From contig CAZEIH010000006.1 of assembly GCA_964512095.1 (NCBI GenBank), forward strand, positions 1-64,000: 64,000 bases of DNA. Reading direction: 5' to 3'. The position numbers and the translations under genes are program-made. The notes under the pieces are model-generated. The model saw only the letters and a list, made by a program, of their open reading frames with translations, did no database searches and had not been told where the DNA came from. Below, one piece after another: positions 36,750 through 45,851 of the stretch (position 1 is the stretch's first letter; each line of letters begins with the position of its first letter). The DNA comes from DTU013 sp964512095. Its GTDB lineage: Bacteria; Bacillota; Clostridia; Acetivibrionales; DTU013.

Positions 36750-37079
36750 TCAAATGTTTTTATCTAAAAGCTTAACAAAGTCACTTTTAGTCCTTGCTCC
36801 CACTATTTTATCAACAGGCTGTCCTGCTTTGAATAGTATAATTGTCGGAATACTCATTATCTTGAACCTTGCCGACAATTCACCCTGTTCGTCTACATTG
36901 ACCTTTCCAACTACTGCTTTACCATCATATTCCTCTGCCAGCTCTTCTATTACCGGTGCAATGGATCTGCACGGATTGCACCATGAAGCCCAAAAATCAA
37001 CAAGTACCGGCTTATCTGTAGAATTAACTACCTGTTCAAAATTATCCTTTGTTATAACTGTAACCTTTTCTCCTGCCAT
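36750..37079 (-). CDS. trxA: thioredoxin
   Basis: At 109 aa it has the thioredoxin fold and normal length. The redox motif is W33-C34-N35-P36-C37, i.e. CNPC instead of the canonical CGPC. The rest is canonical: LVDFWASWC, the cis-Pro in IMSIPTIILF, and the C-terminal helix. The Asn in the dipeptide could shift the redox potential. It starts with ATG after AGGAGGTTGTTAAG. No thioredoxin reductase is adjacent. Confidence 0.95.
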   Translation of the reverse strand: MAGEKVTVITKDNFEQVVNSTDKPVLVDFWASWCNPCRSIAPVIEELAEEYDGKAVVGKVNVDEQGELSARFKIMSIPTIILFKAGQPVDKIVGARTKSDFVKLLDKNI

Positions 37080-37233
37080 CTTAACAACCTCCTGATTAAC
37101 TCAACTAGTCTATTTTGCGTCTCAGTCCCTCTAGCACCTGTAAGCATCGCTAATTATTATTACCCAAAGTTTGAGTAATAAAACAAAACAGTATCCAGTG
37201 ATTTTCCTATTGTATTTTAGCACATTTATGACA

Positions 37234-38310
37234 TTACTGTTGAAGTATCTGTAAAATTAGCTTGCTACCATCGATTGAGACCACATAATTATCAAGTACC
37301 GTTAAAAGCTCGCCTTCATACCCAGTTTGGGCAGTGGTAAAATCACCTTGAGCGTTGAGACGTTCAACCTGTTTATTTATTCTGTCTGCAGTGTATACCA
37401 CTCCACCGGCAGTAATAAAAACATCTCCCCTTGCAACAGGCATCACCGGCTTGGCTAAATTCCACTCATCTTTTTTTTGACCTGCCATGCCATAGTAGAT
37501 AGACACTATTTTCCCTGTATCATCCCTGTCTCCTGCATAAATAAAATCGTTATCGTCCACAGCCAGCAACAGGCCTGTTCCTTCAAAGGTAATAGGTAAT
37601 GCTTTTTCTGATTTACCGCTTCTAACAATTATTCCCTTGCCCTCTAGTTGATAAATCAAATTGTCCGCATACATTGTTTCCTTAATAATGGTAGTTAAAT
37701 CGGTTTTGAAAATCAGAGTCAGATTGTCCATGATATCAAACCTATATATCCTAGCTCTTGTATTGCTGGTTTTTATCATGGGGTAGACGATGTTTGTTAG
37801 CGGAGATAACTCAATGCCGATGACCTGGCTTTTCTCCGGCAGATTTTTGATATCAGGATAGCTCCTGTTATACTCCGGAAGGATATCGTAGGTCGATATA
37901 CGCACTACACTACTTTTACCCTCAGGCTCCTTTATGCCATAAATGAGCATTTCCCGATCTGGAAGCCACCTGAAATACGAAAATTCTCCCCCTGAAGGGT
38001 CAAGCCTTTTAATTACCTCTTTCTTATCTAGATCAACTATCTCCAGATCTTTGTCCAGGCTGTAAGCTGCATACAGGCCATCGAAGGAGACCTTTACATT
38101 CTCCGCTCCCTGGGGAAGCTTAAAGCTGCGGTTTTTCACTGCTGTAGACGCTGTCTCGAACATGGTTGTTTTAAAATTACCTCTGTTAGGAAGATAGTAA
38201 AAATTGATATATGAAAGGATTACTGTCTGCAAAATAACGGATATCAATATCCATTTATAAATTCTTTTTGCCTTTTCCCCTTTGGGCTCCGTCGCTTTTG
38301 ATCTTGTCAT
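37234..38310 (-). CDS. membrane-anchored beta-propeller-like protein
   Basis: A 358-aa protein, with one N-terminal TM helix (about residues 20-38, WILISVILQTVILSYINFYY) and an extracytoplasmic domain of short beta repeats (YAAYSLDKDLEIVDLDKKEV, FSYFRWLPDREMLIYGIKEP) resembling a TolB/WD-type propeller. I do not recognise a named family. It overlaps the preceding NAGPA gene by ATGA, so the two are translationally coupled and probably act together at the cell surface. Confidence 0.7.
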   Translation of the reverse strand: MTRSKATEPKGEKAKRIYKWILISVILQTVILSYINFYYLPNRGNFKTTMFETASTAVKNRSFKLPQGAENVKVSFDGLYAAYSLDKDLEIVDLDKKEVIKRLDPSGGEFSYFRWLPDREMLIYGIKEPEGKSSVVRISTYDILPEYNRSYPDIKNLPEKSQVIGIELSPLTNIVYPMIKTSNTRARIYRFDIMDNLTLIFKTDLTTIIKETMYADNLIYQLEGKGIIVRSGKSEKALPITFEGTGLLLAVDDNDFIYAGDRDDTGKIVSIYYGMAGQKKDEWNLAKPVMPVARGDVFITAGGVVYTADRINKQVERLNAQGDFTTAQTGYEGELLTVLDNYVVSIDGSKLILQILQQ

Positions 38311-39320
38311 TTGTCGCCACCACCCTCCGGCATAACGACAAAGGCTGTGGGAACTGTCCTTTCACCCAGCTTGTCCGAAGGTTTATTTATAACCTTTCCA
38401 TTATAGTACATTGTTGTAGATGAGCCTCCGTCAAGGTTTGCTGCATTTACTGCTCCATATTCCAGCAGAATATCCTGGACATCCCTGAGGGTGGCGCCAA
38501 AGGAATCCAGTGTACGTCCATCGATTATCAGGAGCAGAACCTCTCCTGTCTTTCTCTGTCCTATTGCAGTTCTGGGGGCTATGCCCCATCCGCCATCACC
38601 CTTTTTAATGGTAGGTTTCCCGTTAACTATGAGAGGTGGTCCAAAGCTCACTCCCTCCTTGACTCCATATTCCTTGAGCTGCTTCATTGTATGCTTACCC
38701 ACTATGAGCATGCCCTCATCTGTGAAGGCAACTGTTTCCTGCTTTACATCCTTACCCTCGTATTGGTCCATAACAACTTGGCCGTTGTGAATAATATATC
38801 CTAGAGGTGCACCCCCTGTGCCTGTCCAGCCTCTGTCCCAAAAGCCGCCTGCATTTATACCGGCAATCCCTCCATTGTTCTTCACTATACGGCTGGTAGT
38901 TTCGCCTGAATCCGGGAACATAGATGAATATCCCGCAACTATGCGGGTTGGATCATGGACAATAATAAGCTTGCCCTCAAAGTCACCGCCTTTTATATTG
39001 AACACCTCTATTGTACTGTCGTGGGTATTTCCAAGCTCCAGCTTTTGGAGCTTCTCGCCTCCGTCAGTAGGGTCGATGGCATATGTGCCCCCAATAATTC
39101 TTTGGATGGCCTCGTCCGTTAGAAATATTCTAGCTATATACTGATGGTTTAGGGTATTCCAGGATGCACCAACAAGAGTCGCTTTGACCTCCTCAAAGGG
39201 ACCATAGAATATATAAAGCGGCATTGTAACCAATGCAAATATGAATTGAAACAGTAGAAATATTCCAAGGCGCCTTCCTGCTGATCGCGGCCGAGACGCC
39301 TTTTTAGCATTACTATTCAT
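38307..39320 (-). CDS. phosphodiester glycosidase (NAGPA) domain protein
   Basis: At 337 aa, it has an N-terminal TM anchor (about residues 18-37, IFLLFQFIFALVTMPLYIFY), followed by a NAGPA/DUF2233 domain. The motifs are GINAGGFWD, FGPPLIVNGKPT, APRTAIGQRKTGEVLLLIIDGR and AANLDGGSSTTMYYNGK. Family members cleave or process phosphodiester-linked sugars or serve in exopolysaccharide pathways. The extracytoplasmic location and the coupled propeller gene fit a cell-wall polymer function (inference). Confidence 0.88.
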   Translation of the reverse strand: MNSNAKKASRPRSAGRRLGIFLLFQFIFALVTMPLYIFYGPFEEVKATLVGASWNTLNHQYIARIFLTDEAIQRIIGGTYAIDPTDGGEKLQKLELGNTHDSTIEVFNIKGGDFEGKLIIVHDPTRIVAGYSSMFPDSGETTSRIVKNNGGIAGINAGGFWDRGWTGTGGAPLGYIIHNGQVVMDQYEGKDVKQETVAFTDEGMLIVGKHTMKQLKEYGVKEGVSFGPPLIVNGKPTIKKGDGGWGIAPRTAIGQRKTGEVLLLIIDGRTLDSFGATLRDVQDILLEYGAVNAANLDGGSSTTMYYNGKVINKPSDKLGERTVPTAFVVMPEGGGDK

Positions 39321-39413
39321 TTGACCTCACCTACATGGATATTCCAAAATAACTTTACTTTATTCTAATGGAATATGAAAACAAACGCAATGAAAGTTAG
39401 CGTATTGACATAA

Positions 39414-39815
39414 TCATGCAATACCAATGTTATCAAGACCTTTGTGCAATCCTTCGAAGACCATACCGGCAATGAACCATGCCGGGGCATATGCAAAGGT
39501 AATTAAGCCGTTTACGGCAAGAAAATCAGAATAGTACCAAGGGTACACTCCCAGTATAGTGTAAAGCAACCAACCGCTGGCATATTCAATGCTCCATATG
39601 ATTATAATCCAAAGAAGACCTCTCGCCATAAAGTGCCAGCCCTTTATGGCGTGATGTATGGGTTCGAGAAATACAGCGCAACCATAAATGAAAAACATCC
39701 ATATGTTTGATTGTCCAAGAAGTCTCAAATCTCCGCTAATTAACGAATGCGCCCCTGTCCATATAATCTCAATTCCCCACCCTACCAAGCCATAGAAAAA
39801 AAATCGTTTCAACAT
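39414..39815 (-). CDS. CmpB-like integral membrane protein
   Basis: About 133 aa with four TM helices, of the 'putative ABC transporter permease' (CmpB) family: RFFFYGLVGWGIEIIWTG, WMFFIYGCAVFLEPIHHAI, a segment around SIEYASGWLLYTILGVYPW, and FAYAPAWFIAGMVFEGL. The start is placed at the internal ATG at 39815 after GGCAGGT; a GTG 15 codons earlier has no binding site. No transporter partner is nearby, so the family name is not evidence of transport. Confidence 0.7.
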   Translation of the reverse strand: MLKRFFFYGLVGWGIEIIWTGAHSLISGDLRLLGQSNIWMFFIYGCAVFLEPIHHAIKGWHFMARGLLWIIIIWSIEYASGWLLYTILGVYPWYYSDFLAVNGLITFAYAPAWFIAGMVFEGLHKGLDNIGIA

Positions 39816-39886
39816 AACGTATACCTGCCAGTTATTTTTTGCTACCTTTAGTTTAAGCACAATTAGGTATTTTAAAAGTGGTAATT

Positions 39887-39962
39887 TTTATCTATGGCTT
39901 CATTCATCGCCGACCTCTATAGGTCGATGATGAATGAAGACGAATTAAGTTAAGCGAATTTA
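39887..39962. repeat. dispersed palindromic repeat (most symmetric copy)
   Basis: CTTCATTCATCGCCGACCTC TATAGGTCG followed by ATGATGAATGAAG forms a long hairpin with a CTATAG centre, flanked by TTTATCTATGG and GAATTAAGTTAAGCGAATT. It sits in the 368-nt spacer before glgP; the rest of that spacer (39963-40160) is AT-rich and holds the glgP upstream region without a clear consensus promoter. Confidence 0.75.
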
Positions 39963-40183
39963 CTGTTTCAATAAGCAACATTCCCGAAATTCAACATAGT
40001 TGTTGTAATACATTGGTATACTAATATGTACTTTACAGGTGCCTGGCAATAATTGATTAAAATTTATTATACTATTACTAAAATGTGTTATTATTAATTG
40101 AACTTATATGCATATATTGGTTGCAATCATTATTTTGTGGTTAATATATTATCAGCATAAAGACATTAAAATGGAGTGATTAA

Positions 40184-42787
40184 ATGAGACCAATAGGAAG
40201 AATTACCGTACCATCAGTAATACCAACCAGACTTGCAAGGCTTTCGGACATTGCCGGGAATCTTTGGTGGACTTGGAACTGCGAGGTTGTAGAGATGTTC
40301 AGTGCTATTGATTCTACACTTTGGACAGATACCGGGGCAAATCCATTAGCATTTTTACAAAAGGTTGATAGTAGCAGGCTTGAAGCTCTATCCAAGGATC
40401 AGGATTTTCTGGATATGTACGATAATGTTGTAACTAGGTTTGATGAATATATGTCTAATACCGACACCTGGTTTAGCAACACTTATCCGGATAAGAAGGA
40501 ACACATGATAGCATACTTCTCTGCGGAATATGGCCTTAATGAGACCTTGCCTATATATTCCGGCGGCCTGGGAGTTTTATCCGGCGACCACTGTAAATCA
40601 GCCAGCGACCTGGGCATACCCTTCACCGGTATAGGCCTGTTTTACAGGCAGGGCTATTTTAACCAGCAGATAAGCAGCGAAGGCATTCAGCAAACTAGCT
40701 TCTCTACGCTAAATATTAGTGAAATGCCTGTAAGCCAAGTGGTTGATGAAAAGGGCAATCCCCTCCTCATAAACGTAGATTTTCCCGGCAGGACAGTTTA
40801 TGCAGCAATTTGGCAAATAAAGGTGGGTAAAATCAATCTATATCTTTTAGATTCTGACGTACCGGCAAACATTGAGAATGACAGACACATAACCGCTAGA
40901 CTATACGGAGGTGACCATGATACCAGAATACAGCAGGAGATACTCCTTGGTATAGGCGGAGTTCATGCATTAGAATTGCTTGGAATCCAGCCTACTGTTT
41001 ATCATATGAATGAAGGACATTCTGCGTTTTTGTGCTTTGAAGTTATTAGAAAATTCATGAAGCAGCAAAACATCAGCTTCTATGAGGCAAAGGAGCTTTT
41101 GTCCTCGTCCTCTGTTTTCACTATACATACGCCGGTTCCTGCTGGTATTGATGTATTCTACCACGATGCCATGGATATGTATTTTACAGCATACAGAGAA
41201 TCCCTTGGCATCAGCAGAGATGAATTTCTTTCCTTTGGTCGTGATTCAGGTAACCCATACGGGTTCAACATGGCTGTGATGGCAATGAAGATGGCTTCGG
41301 GGAGAAACGGTGTAAGTAAGCTGCATGGAGCTGTTACAAGGCGCATGTTCAACCATCTGTGGCCTGACGTACCTGTGGATGAGGTTCCTGTAACGCATGT
41401 TACGAACGGAATCCATACCCTTACCTGGTTGTCTTCGTCCCTAAGACGGCTGTTTGACAAATATCTGCCTAAGGGGTGGGAAAACCGACTTTACCAGCGT
41501 CAAGTCTGGGAAATGATAGAAAATATTCCGGATGAGGAACTTTGGAGGGAGCATTCCAGTCTAAAGAAAAGTATGGCTCAGTATATAAATAGCAGAATAA
41601 GAGCGGGACATATGGCCAGTAATACGGTAAAGCCTTGTAAACTGCTGGATCCTGAGGCATTGACCATAGGTTTTTCCAGGCGGTTTGCCACCTATAAACG
41701 TGCATCACTTATATTTAGAGACATACAGCGAATAAAGAGGTTGCTTAATAAACCTAATGCTCCTGTTCAGATTGTATTTGCAGGAAAAGCTCATCCAGCT
41801 GACAAGCCAGCTCAGGATGTCATTAAATTAATAAATGGTATTTCCGAGCAGGAAGGCTTCGAAGGAAAGGTTGTGCTTCTTGAAAACTACAATATGGCTT
41901 TGGCTCGCATACTTGTGCAAAGCGTTGATGTATGGCTCAACAACCCACGTATGCCTTTGGAAGCAAGCGGGACTAGTGGGCAGAAGGCTGGCTTGAATGG
42001 AGTTTTGAATTTTAGCGTTTTGGACGGCTGGTGGAGAGAAGGGTATAAGGGCAATAACGGTTGGGCCATAGGCACAGAAACCGTATATACTAATGAAGTT
42101 TACCAGGATAATGCTGATAGTGAGTCAATGTATGAGGTGCTGGAGAAAAGCCTTGTTCCTCTGTATTACGACAGAGATGAAAATGGTATACCAAGGGGTT
42201 GGGTAAAAATGATGAAGGAGTCTATAATATCTCTTGCTCCATATTTCAGTACCCACAGGATGCTTCAGGACTACACTGAAAAGCTTTATGTGCCTGCAAT
42301 GAGCAATGCATGCAATTTATCAACAACAGCTCATACTGACTGTCAAATGATTATTCAGCTTGCACATTGGAAGAAGCACGTATACGACAACTGGCACGCT
42401 GTATCTGTCAAAGGAGCAGGCTGCCGAACTGCAAGCAGGTGCGGAGCAGGTGGCGAAGGCGTGATGCCAGTTACTGCAGGCTGCGATCTTCAGTCAGCCC
42501 CGGGTACAGAAATTACACTGGATGCCATGGTTCATCTTGGCCCACTGAAACCCGAGGATCTTACTGTAGAGCTTTACTACGGTTGCATCGGCGATAACGG
42601 TGAAATCAAAAACGGTAAGCAATTGTCCACGCAAGTAATGGAAGAAAACGGTGGGGGCAATTATAGATATGCTGCAGAGCTTGTGCTTGCAAACAGCGGA
42701 GAGTACGGTTACCAATTTAGAGTATTGCCCTCTCACCCGCTGCTTACAGACAAATTTGAGCTTAGACTCGTAAAATGGGCTGAATAA
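40184..42787 (+). CDS. glgP: alpha-glucan phosphorylase (DUF3417 type)
   Basis: At 867 aa this is the clostridial/archaeal-type glucan phosphorylase. It begins with the DUF3417 N-terminal domain (IAGNLWWTWNCEVVEMF, about residues 25-41), then AYFSAEYGLNETLPIYSGGLG and GHSAFLCFE. The PLP lysine is K601 in SGTSGQKAGLNG. It phosphorolyses alpha-1,4-glucans to glucose-1-phosphate. The C-terminal domain carries an insert rich in Gly and Cys (about 748-765, GAGCRTASRCGAGGEG) that looks like low-complexity sequence. Start at ATG after ATGGAGTGATTAA. It is followed 63 nt later by the DacF-like gene. Confidence 0.95.
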   Translation: MRPIGRITVPSVIPTRLARLSDIAGNLWWTWNCEVVEMFSAIDSTLWTDTGANPLAFLQKVDSSRLEALSKDQDFLDMYDNVVTRFDEYMSNTDTWFSNTYPDKKEHMIAYFSAEYGLNETLPIYSGGLGVLSGDHCKSASDLGIPFTGIGLFYRQGYFNQQISSEGIQQTSFSTLNISEMPVSQVVDEKGNPLLINVDFPGRTVYAAIWQIKVGKINLYLLDSDVPANIENDRHITARLYGGDHDTRIQQEILLGIGGVHALELLGIQPTVYHMNEGHSAFLCFEVIRKFMKQQNISFYEAKELLSSSSVFTIHTPVPAGIDVFYHDAMDMYFTAYRESLGISRDEFLSFGRDSGNPYGFNMAVMAMKMASGRNGVSKLHGAVTRRMFNHLWPDVPVDEVPVTHVTNGIHTLTWLSSSLRRLFDKYLPKGWENRLYQRQVWEMIENIPDEELWREHSSLKKSMAQYINSRIRAGHMASNTVKPCKLLDPEALTIGFSRRFATYKRASLIFRDIQRIKRLLNKPNAPVQIVFAGKAHPADKPAQDVIKLINGISEQEGFEGKVVLLENYNMALARILVQSVDVWLNNPRMPLEASGTSGQKAGLNGVLNFSVLDGWWREGYKGNNGWAIGTETVYTNEVYQDNADSESMYEVLEKSLVPLYYDRDENGIPRGWVKMMKESIISLAPYFSTHRMLQDYTEKLYVPAMSNACNLSTTAHTDCQMIIQLAHWKKHVYDNWHAVSVKGAGCRTASRCGAGGEGVMPVTAGCDLQSAPGTEITLDAMVHLGPLKPEDLTVELYYGCIGDNGEIKNGKQLSTQVMEENGGGNYRYAAELVLANSGEYGYQFRVLPSHPLLTDKFELRLVKWAE

Positions 42788-42850
42788 GTAACACATTTAC
42801 AGGTGACTACCTGCATATAAATATGGCCCTATATCACTCCGGAGGATTGA

Positions 42851-44137
42851 ATGAGAACAAAAGGGTTACTGATTTTCTTAGCAATAATTTTTATTATAGC
42901 AATTACTCCTGTCTATTGTCTTGCGGTTCCCGAGGGAGCCGTAGACAATCAGGGTTATGGAGCGTCTTTAAGAATACCCGCTCCGGAAATCAGTGCACCC
43001 TCAGCCATCCTTGTTGAGGCTGATACCGGTCAAGTTATGTATTATAAAAACAGTGAAGCACCACTTCATATCTCTGCAGCAAATAAGCTTATGACTGTTT
43101 TAGTAGCTGTGGAAAACGCCAGCCTATCCTCCTATGTTACGGTAAGCTCTGATTCTGTGGATACAGAAGGTTCGGCCCTTAATCTTGAGGTTGGAGCAAA
43201 GTACCTGATGAACGACCTGTTACATGCAATTATGCTTACATCTGCTAATGATGCCGCAGTTGCAGTTGCTGAAAACGTTTCCTCTGGTGATATTGAAAAA
43301 TTTGTTGATATGATGAATGAAACCGCCGAAAAGCTGGGAATGACCGAAACAAATTTTTCAAACCCTACTGGGCTATATGATGAGTCACAGTATACGACTG
43401 CAAAGGATCTTTCGCTCTTGATTAAGTATGCCATTAAAAATCCCCAGTTCAACAACATATATTCTACAAAGGTTAAGCTGTGGTATGATTCCTCCAACAA
43501 TCCAAAAATACTTACCAGCTCATACCAGATGTTCTGGTCGTACGACGGTTTACTTGGTGGGAAAATCGGCTACAACAACAAGGATCAGCAGTCAGTGGTA
43601 AGCACCGCAAACCGCAAGAATCTCAATCTTATCAGCATTGTACTCGATGCTCCGGAACAGGCTATGTATACTGATACAGAGGCTCTTTTTGATTATGGAT
43701 TTAATAATTTCTGGAAGAGTACTCTGGTAAGTAAAAACGAAGTTATAAAGACTGTGGAATTTGAAGGACACCAGGTCAAGCTCGTTAGTCAGAGCGAGGT
43801 AATGTATATCCACCCTATAGGTGAAAGCTATATAAGTGAGTTTGAAGCAACAGCAACTATCACTCCACCGTTGAAAAAGACGATTCCTGCAGGCAATGCA
43901 ATTTATGTTCTGGATGATGGTACCGAAGTGAACATAAGTCTATTCCCTGAAAGTGAGATTGTACCTGTAGAGGACACAAAAACAAAAATACAGAAAAAAA
44001 TTAACGAAAACAAGGATATATTCCTGATTGTAGCTTTGCTGGTAGTTATTGAAGTCATCCTGCTGCTATATAATATGGGTAAGCTGTTTGTGCGGCTTAT
44101 ATCCTTCTTGATCCAACGCGCTAAAAGCAAGGCATAG
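42851..44137 (+). CDS. DacF-like penicillin-binding protein with altered active site (probable pseudoenzyme)
   Basis: This 428-aa protein has a signal peptide (residues 1-26), a peptidase S11 (D-Ala-D-Ala carboxypeptidase) domain, a PBP5 C-terminal beta domain, and a C-terminal TM helix (FLIVALLVVIEVILLLYNMG). In the family the SxxK motif aligns with A76-A-N-K79 here (HISAANKLMT), so the acylated serine is Ala. The SxN motif is kept (S131-A-N), and KTG is K238-I-G. The fold looks intact, so a non-catalytic structural or binding role is likely. GGAGGATTG supports the start. A novel catalytic use of another residue is the alternative. Confidence 0.88.
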   Translation: MRTKGLLIFLAIIFIIAITPVYCLAVPEGAVDNQGYGASLRIPAPEISAPSAILVEADTGQVMYYKNSEAPLHISAANKLMTVLVAVENASLSSYVTVSSDSVDTEGSALNLEVGAKYLMNDLLHAIMLTSANDAAVAVAENVSSGDIEKFVDMMNETAEKLGMTETNFSNPTGLYDESQYTTAKDLSLLIKYAIKNPQFNNIYSTKVKLWYDSSNNPKILTSSYQMFWSYDGLLGGKIGYNNKDQQSVVSTANRKNLNLISIVLDAPEQAMYTDTEALFDYGFNNFWKSTLVSKNEVIKTVEFEGHQVKLVSQSEVMYIHPIGESYISEFEATATITPPLKKTIPAGNAIYVLDDGTEVNISLFPESEIVPVEDTKTKIQKKINENKDIFLIVALLVVIEVILLLYNMGKLFVRLISFLIQRAKSKA

Positions 44138-44241
44138 TCAATTCGCCTCGCTCAGGGAGTCAGGTGGAGACTGAACCCCACCTGACCAAGGAAGATAATT
44201 AATTCGTAGATGTCAGCGTCTTGTGAAGACATAGATAATAG
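44138..44241. repeat. dispersed repeat, two-module copy
   Basis: GTCAATTCGCCTCGCTCAGG with GGTGGAGACTGAACCCCACC, CTGACCAAGGAAG, then GTCAGCGTCTTGTGAAGACATAG. It matches 58262-58390 over nearly its full length. It begins at the stop codon of the DacF-like gene and separates it from the convergent dapB, so it could act as a transcription barrier. Confidence 0.75.
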
Positions 44242-44248
44242 GGGCATT

Positions 44249-45127
44249 TCAGCTCGTAAAGGTTTCAGGCTGCTCGTCCTTTGAGCTTCTGCTGTTGTAA
44301 GACTTTCCCACCTGACGTTTCTTCTCATTTTCTATATATTTTAAAAGTACACTGTTAAGGTTCAGTACATCTGACATTTCATAGAAACCTGACTTTCTAT
44401 ATACAAACCTTGAAGCACGCATAGCCCCTGATGCAAAAGCCTTTCTCGAAAATGACTGATGGGATATGCTAATCATATCCTCCTCTCCTGCAATATCCAC
44501 CTCATGCTTTCCTACGATACCTCCGGCCCGCACAGCATTTATGGGTATACTGCCTGAATCTACATCGGTGCCTGATAACATTAGTGCTTTTTCAATTTCC
44601 CCGGCAATTTTTAGTGCTGTACCTGAAGGAATATCCTTTTTCTTGTTATGATGTTCCTCACTTATCTGAAAATCGTAGTTGTTCAATATGCTTGACGCTA
44701 TATTGGTTAGAAGCATCATTACATTGACTCCCAGAGTAATGTTTGGGGCGTAAACGATGCCGTTGTGGAATTTTTTCGTTAGAAGAAACAGCTTTTTCAA
44801 TGATATTTTAGAGAAGCCAGTTGTTGCGATCACCATATTAACCCTTAGCTTGGATAATATGACCGCATTTTTCATTGTGGCTTCATGATTTGAGAAATCA
44901 ATAGCTATGTCCGGTTTAGTCTTGAATACCATTTCCTCTAGCTTGTCAGAGCCATAAACCATAATACCCGTATCCCTGCAGCCAATTATCTCTCCTAAAT
45001 CCTTGCCCTCCTTGGGACTTCCTGGACTGCATACTCCTGCAATCAACTTGAAATTCTCCTTCTCAAGCAAAACCTTAGCTACCTCGCTGCCTGTTTTGCC
45101 TAGACCGATAAGACATACCCGTATCAT
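44249..45127 (-). CDS. dapB: 4-hydroxy-tetrahydrodipicolinate reductase
   Basis: About 292 aa from the ATG of MIRVCLIGLGKTGSEVA, with AGGAGGTTTATTG upstream. The DapB active-site motif is complete (EEHHNKKKDIPSGTAL, near residue 160). The N-terminal dinucleotide site is GLGKTG. The C-terminal 25 residues (EKKRQVGKSYNSRSSKDEQP) are a charged tail beyond the family norm. The reductase acts in the lysine/diaminopimelate pathway. It lies downstream of an orphan c-di-AMP riboswitch. Confidence 0.85.
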   Translation of the reverse strand: MIRVCLIGLGKTGSEVAKVLLEKENFKLIAGVCSPGSPKEGKDLGEIIGCRDTGIMVYGSDKLEEMVFKTKPDIAIDFSNHEATMKNAVILSKLRVNMVIATTGFSKISLKKLFLLTKKFHNGIVYAPNITLGVNVMMLLTNIASSILNNYDFQISEEHHNKKKDIPSGTALKIAGEIEKALMLSGTDVDSGSIPINAVRAGGIVGKHEVDIAGEEDMISISHQSFSRKAFASGAMRASRFVYRKSGFYEMSDVLNLNSVLLKYIENEKKRQVGKSYNSRSSKDEQPETFTS

Positions 45128-45481
45128 CAATAAACCTCCTAGTATTAAAAAATTTTTGGTTCGCAAAGCAAAATGCTTTGCAATCAGACCCCACTATGAA
45201 TCCATTCGAATGTACTCCCGCATCTCACGATTTGGATTATTTGGCACTACAGGCAATACTTTATACTGGCTTTAGTCTGCATAATTTTGCATATTGCCTT
45301 ACATATACCAGAGGTCGTTGAATGGCCATTGCTGAAAACATCAGAATATTTACAGCAACAGACCTATGTGGCTGATTAGAAGCTTCAAATCGGCAAAAAG
45401 TGACCTTAAGCTCCAATCGTTTTGGCTAGCCTAGCAAAATATTATGATAGATTACCCGGCTACTGGAAATGAAACCTGAGA

Positions 45482-45515
45482 AAATGACAAAAGCTACAGA
45501 GAAGCTCTGCAGCTT
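45482..45515 (-). terminator. terminator downstream of the c-di-AMP aptamer
   Basis: Minus strand AAGCTGCAGAG/CTCTGTAGCTTTT (about 45515-45490) followed by TTTTGTCATTTT. It is 45 nt beyond the aptamer, the usual place for the expression platform. Relative to dapB (about 350 nt downstream) this would stop or meter transcription. Confidence 0.7.
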
Positions 45516-45559
45516 ACGCCACTGGAGTGGCTATAAACAAGTTCATCATCTTCTCCTCC

Positions 45560-45749
45560 AACGCTTACGAGGTTAGCTGTCGGATTCGGATCGGATAGAG
45601 TTGACCCTACCAGCCTGTTTGATATGGCTGGATTCACCCCGTTAAAAGGCTTGAGATTATGCCTTCACGCCCATCGACCATACTTGAGCCACCTATACGG
45701 TGACGTAGGGCCGATAATTGGTTCCCCCGCTCTATTGATTAAGCGCAAA
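45560..45749 (-). ncRNA. c-di-AMP riboswitch (ydaO/yuaA)
   Basis: Minus-strand landmarks of the ydaO class are present in order: CGCTTAATCAATAGAGCGGGGGAACC (shown as GCTTAATCAATAGAGC and GGGGGAACC, about 45747-45721), CGGGGTGAATCCAGCC (near 45647), GGTAGGG, CGATCCGAATCCGACAGC and TAACCTCGTAAGCG ending near 45562. c-di-AMP binding normally causes premature termination of cell-wall or potassium genes. Here no gene follows directly: the next is dapB at 45127. Confidence 0.88.
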
Positions 45750-45822
45750 ATAGAACTATTCAATTAATAATAAGTAGGTTTCACTCACTTAGCAAAATAC
45801 TAAAAGTATTTCACTACTCCAT

Positions 45823-45851
45823 TATATAGTATTTCCAAAGATACTGCAATA
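45823..45851 (-). promoter_or_regulatory. sigma-A-type promoter for the c-di-AMP riboswitch RNA
   Basis: Minus strand TTGCAG (45851-45846), 17-nt spacer, TATAAT (45828-45823). It would start the RNA about 70 nt upstream of the aptamer. Confidence 0.75.

Noticed and set aside
45541..45760. Group II intron or other ribozyme remnant
   Set aside because: The segment has the ordered landmarks of a ydaO c-di-AMP aptamer and a consensus promoter; no intron-encoded protein or domain V was seen.
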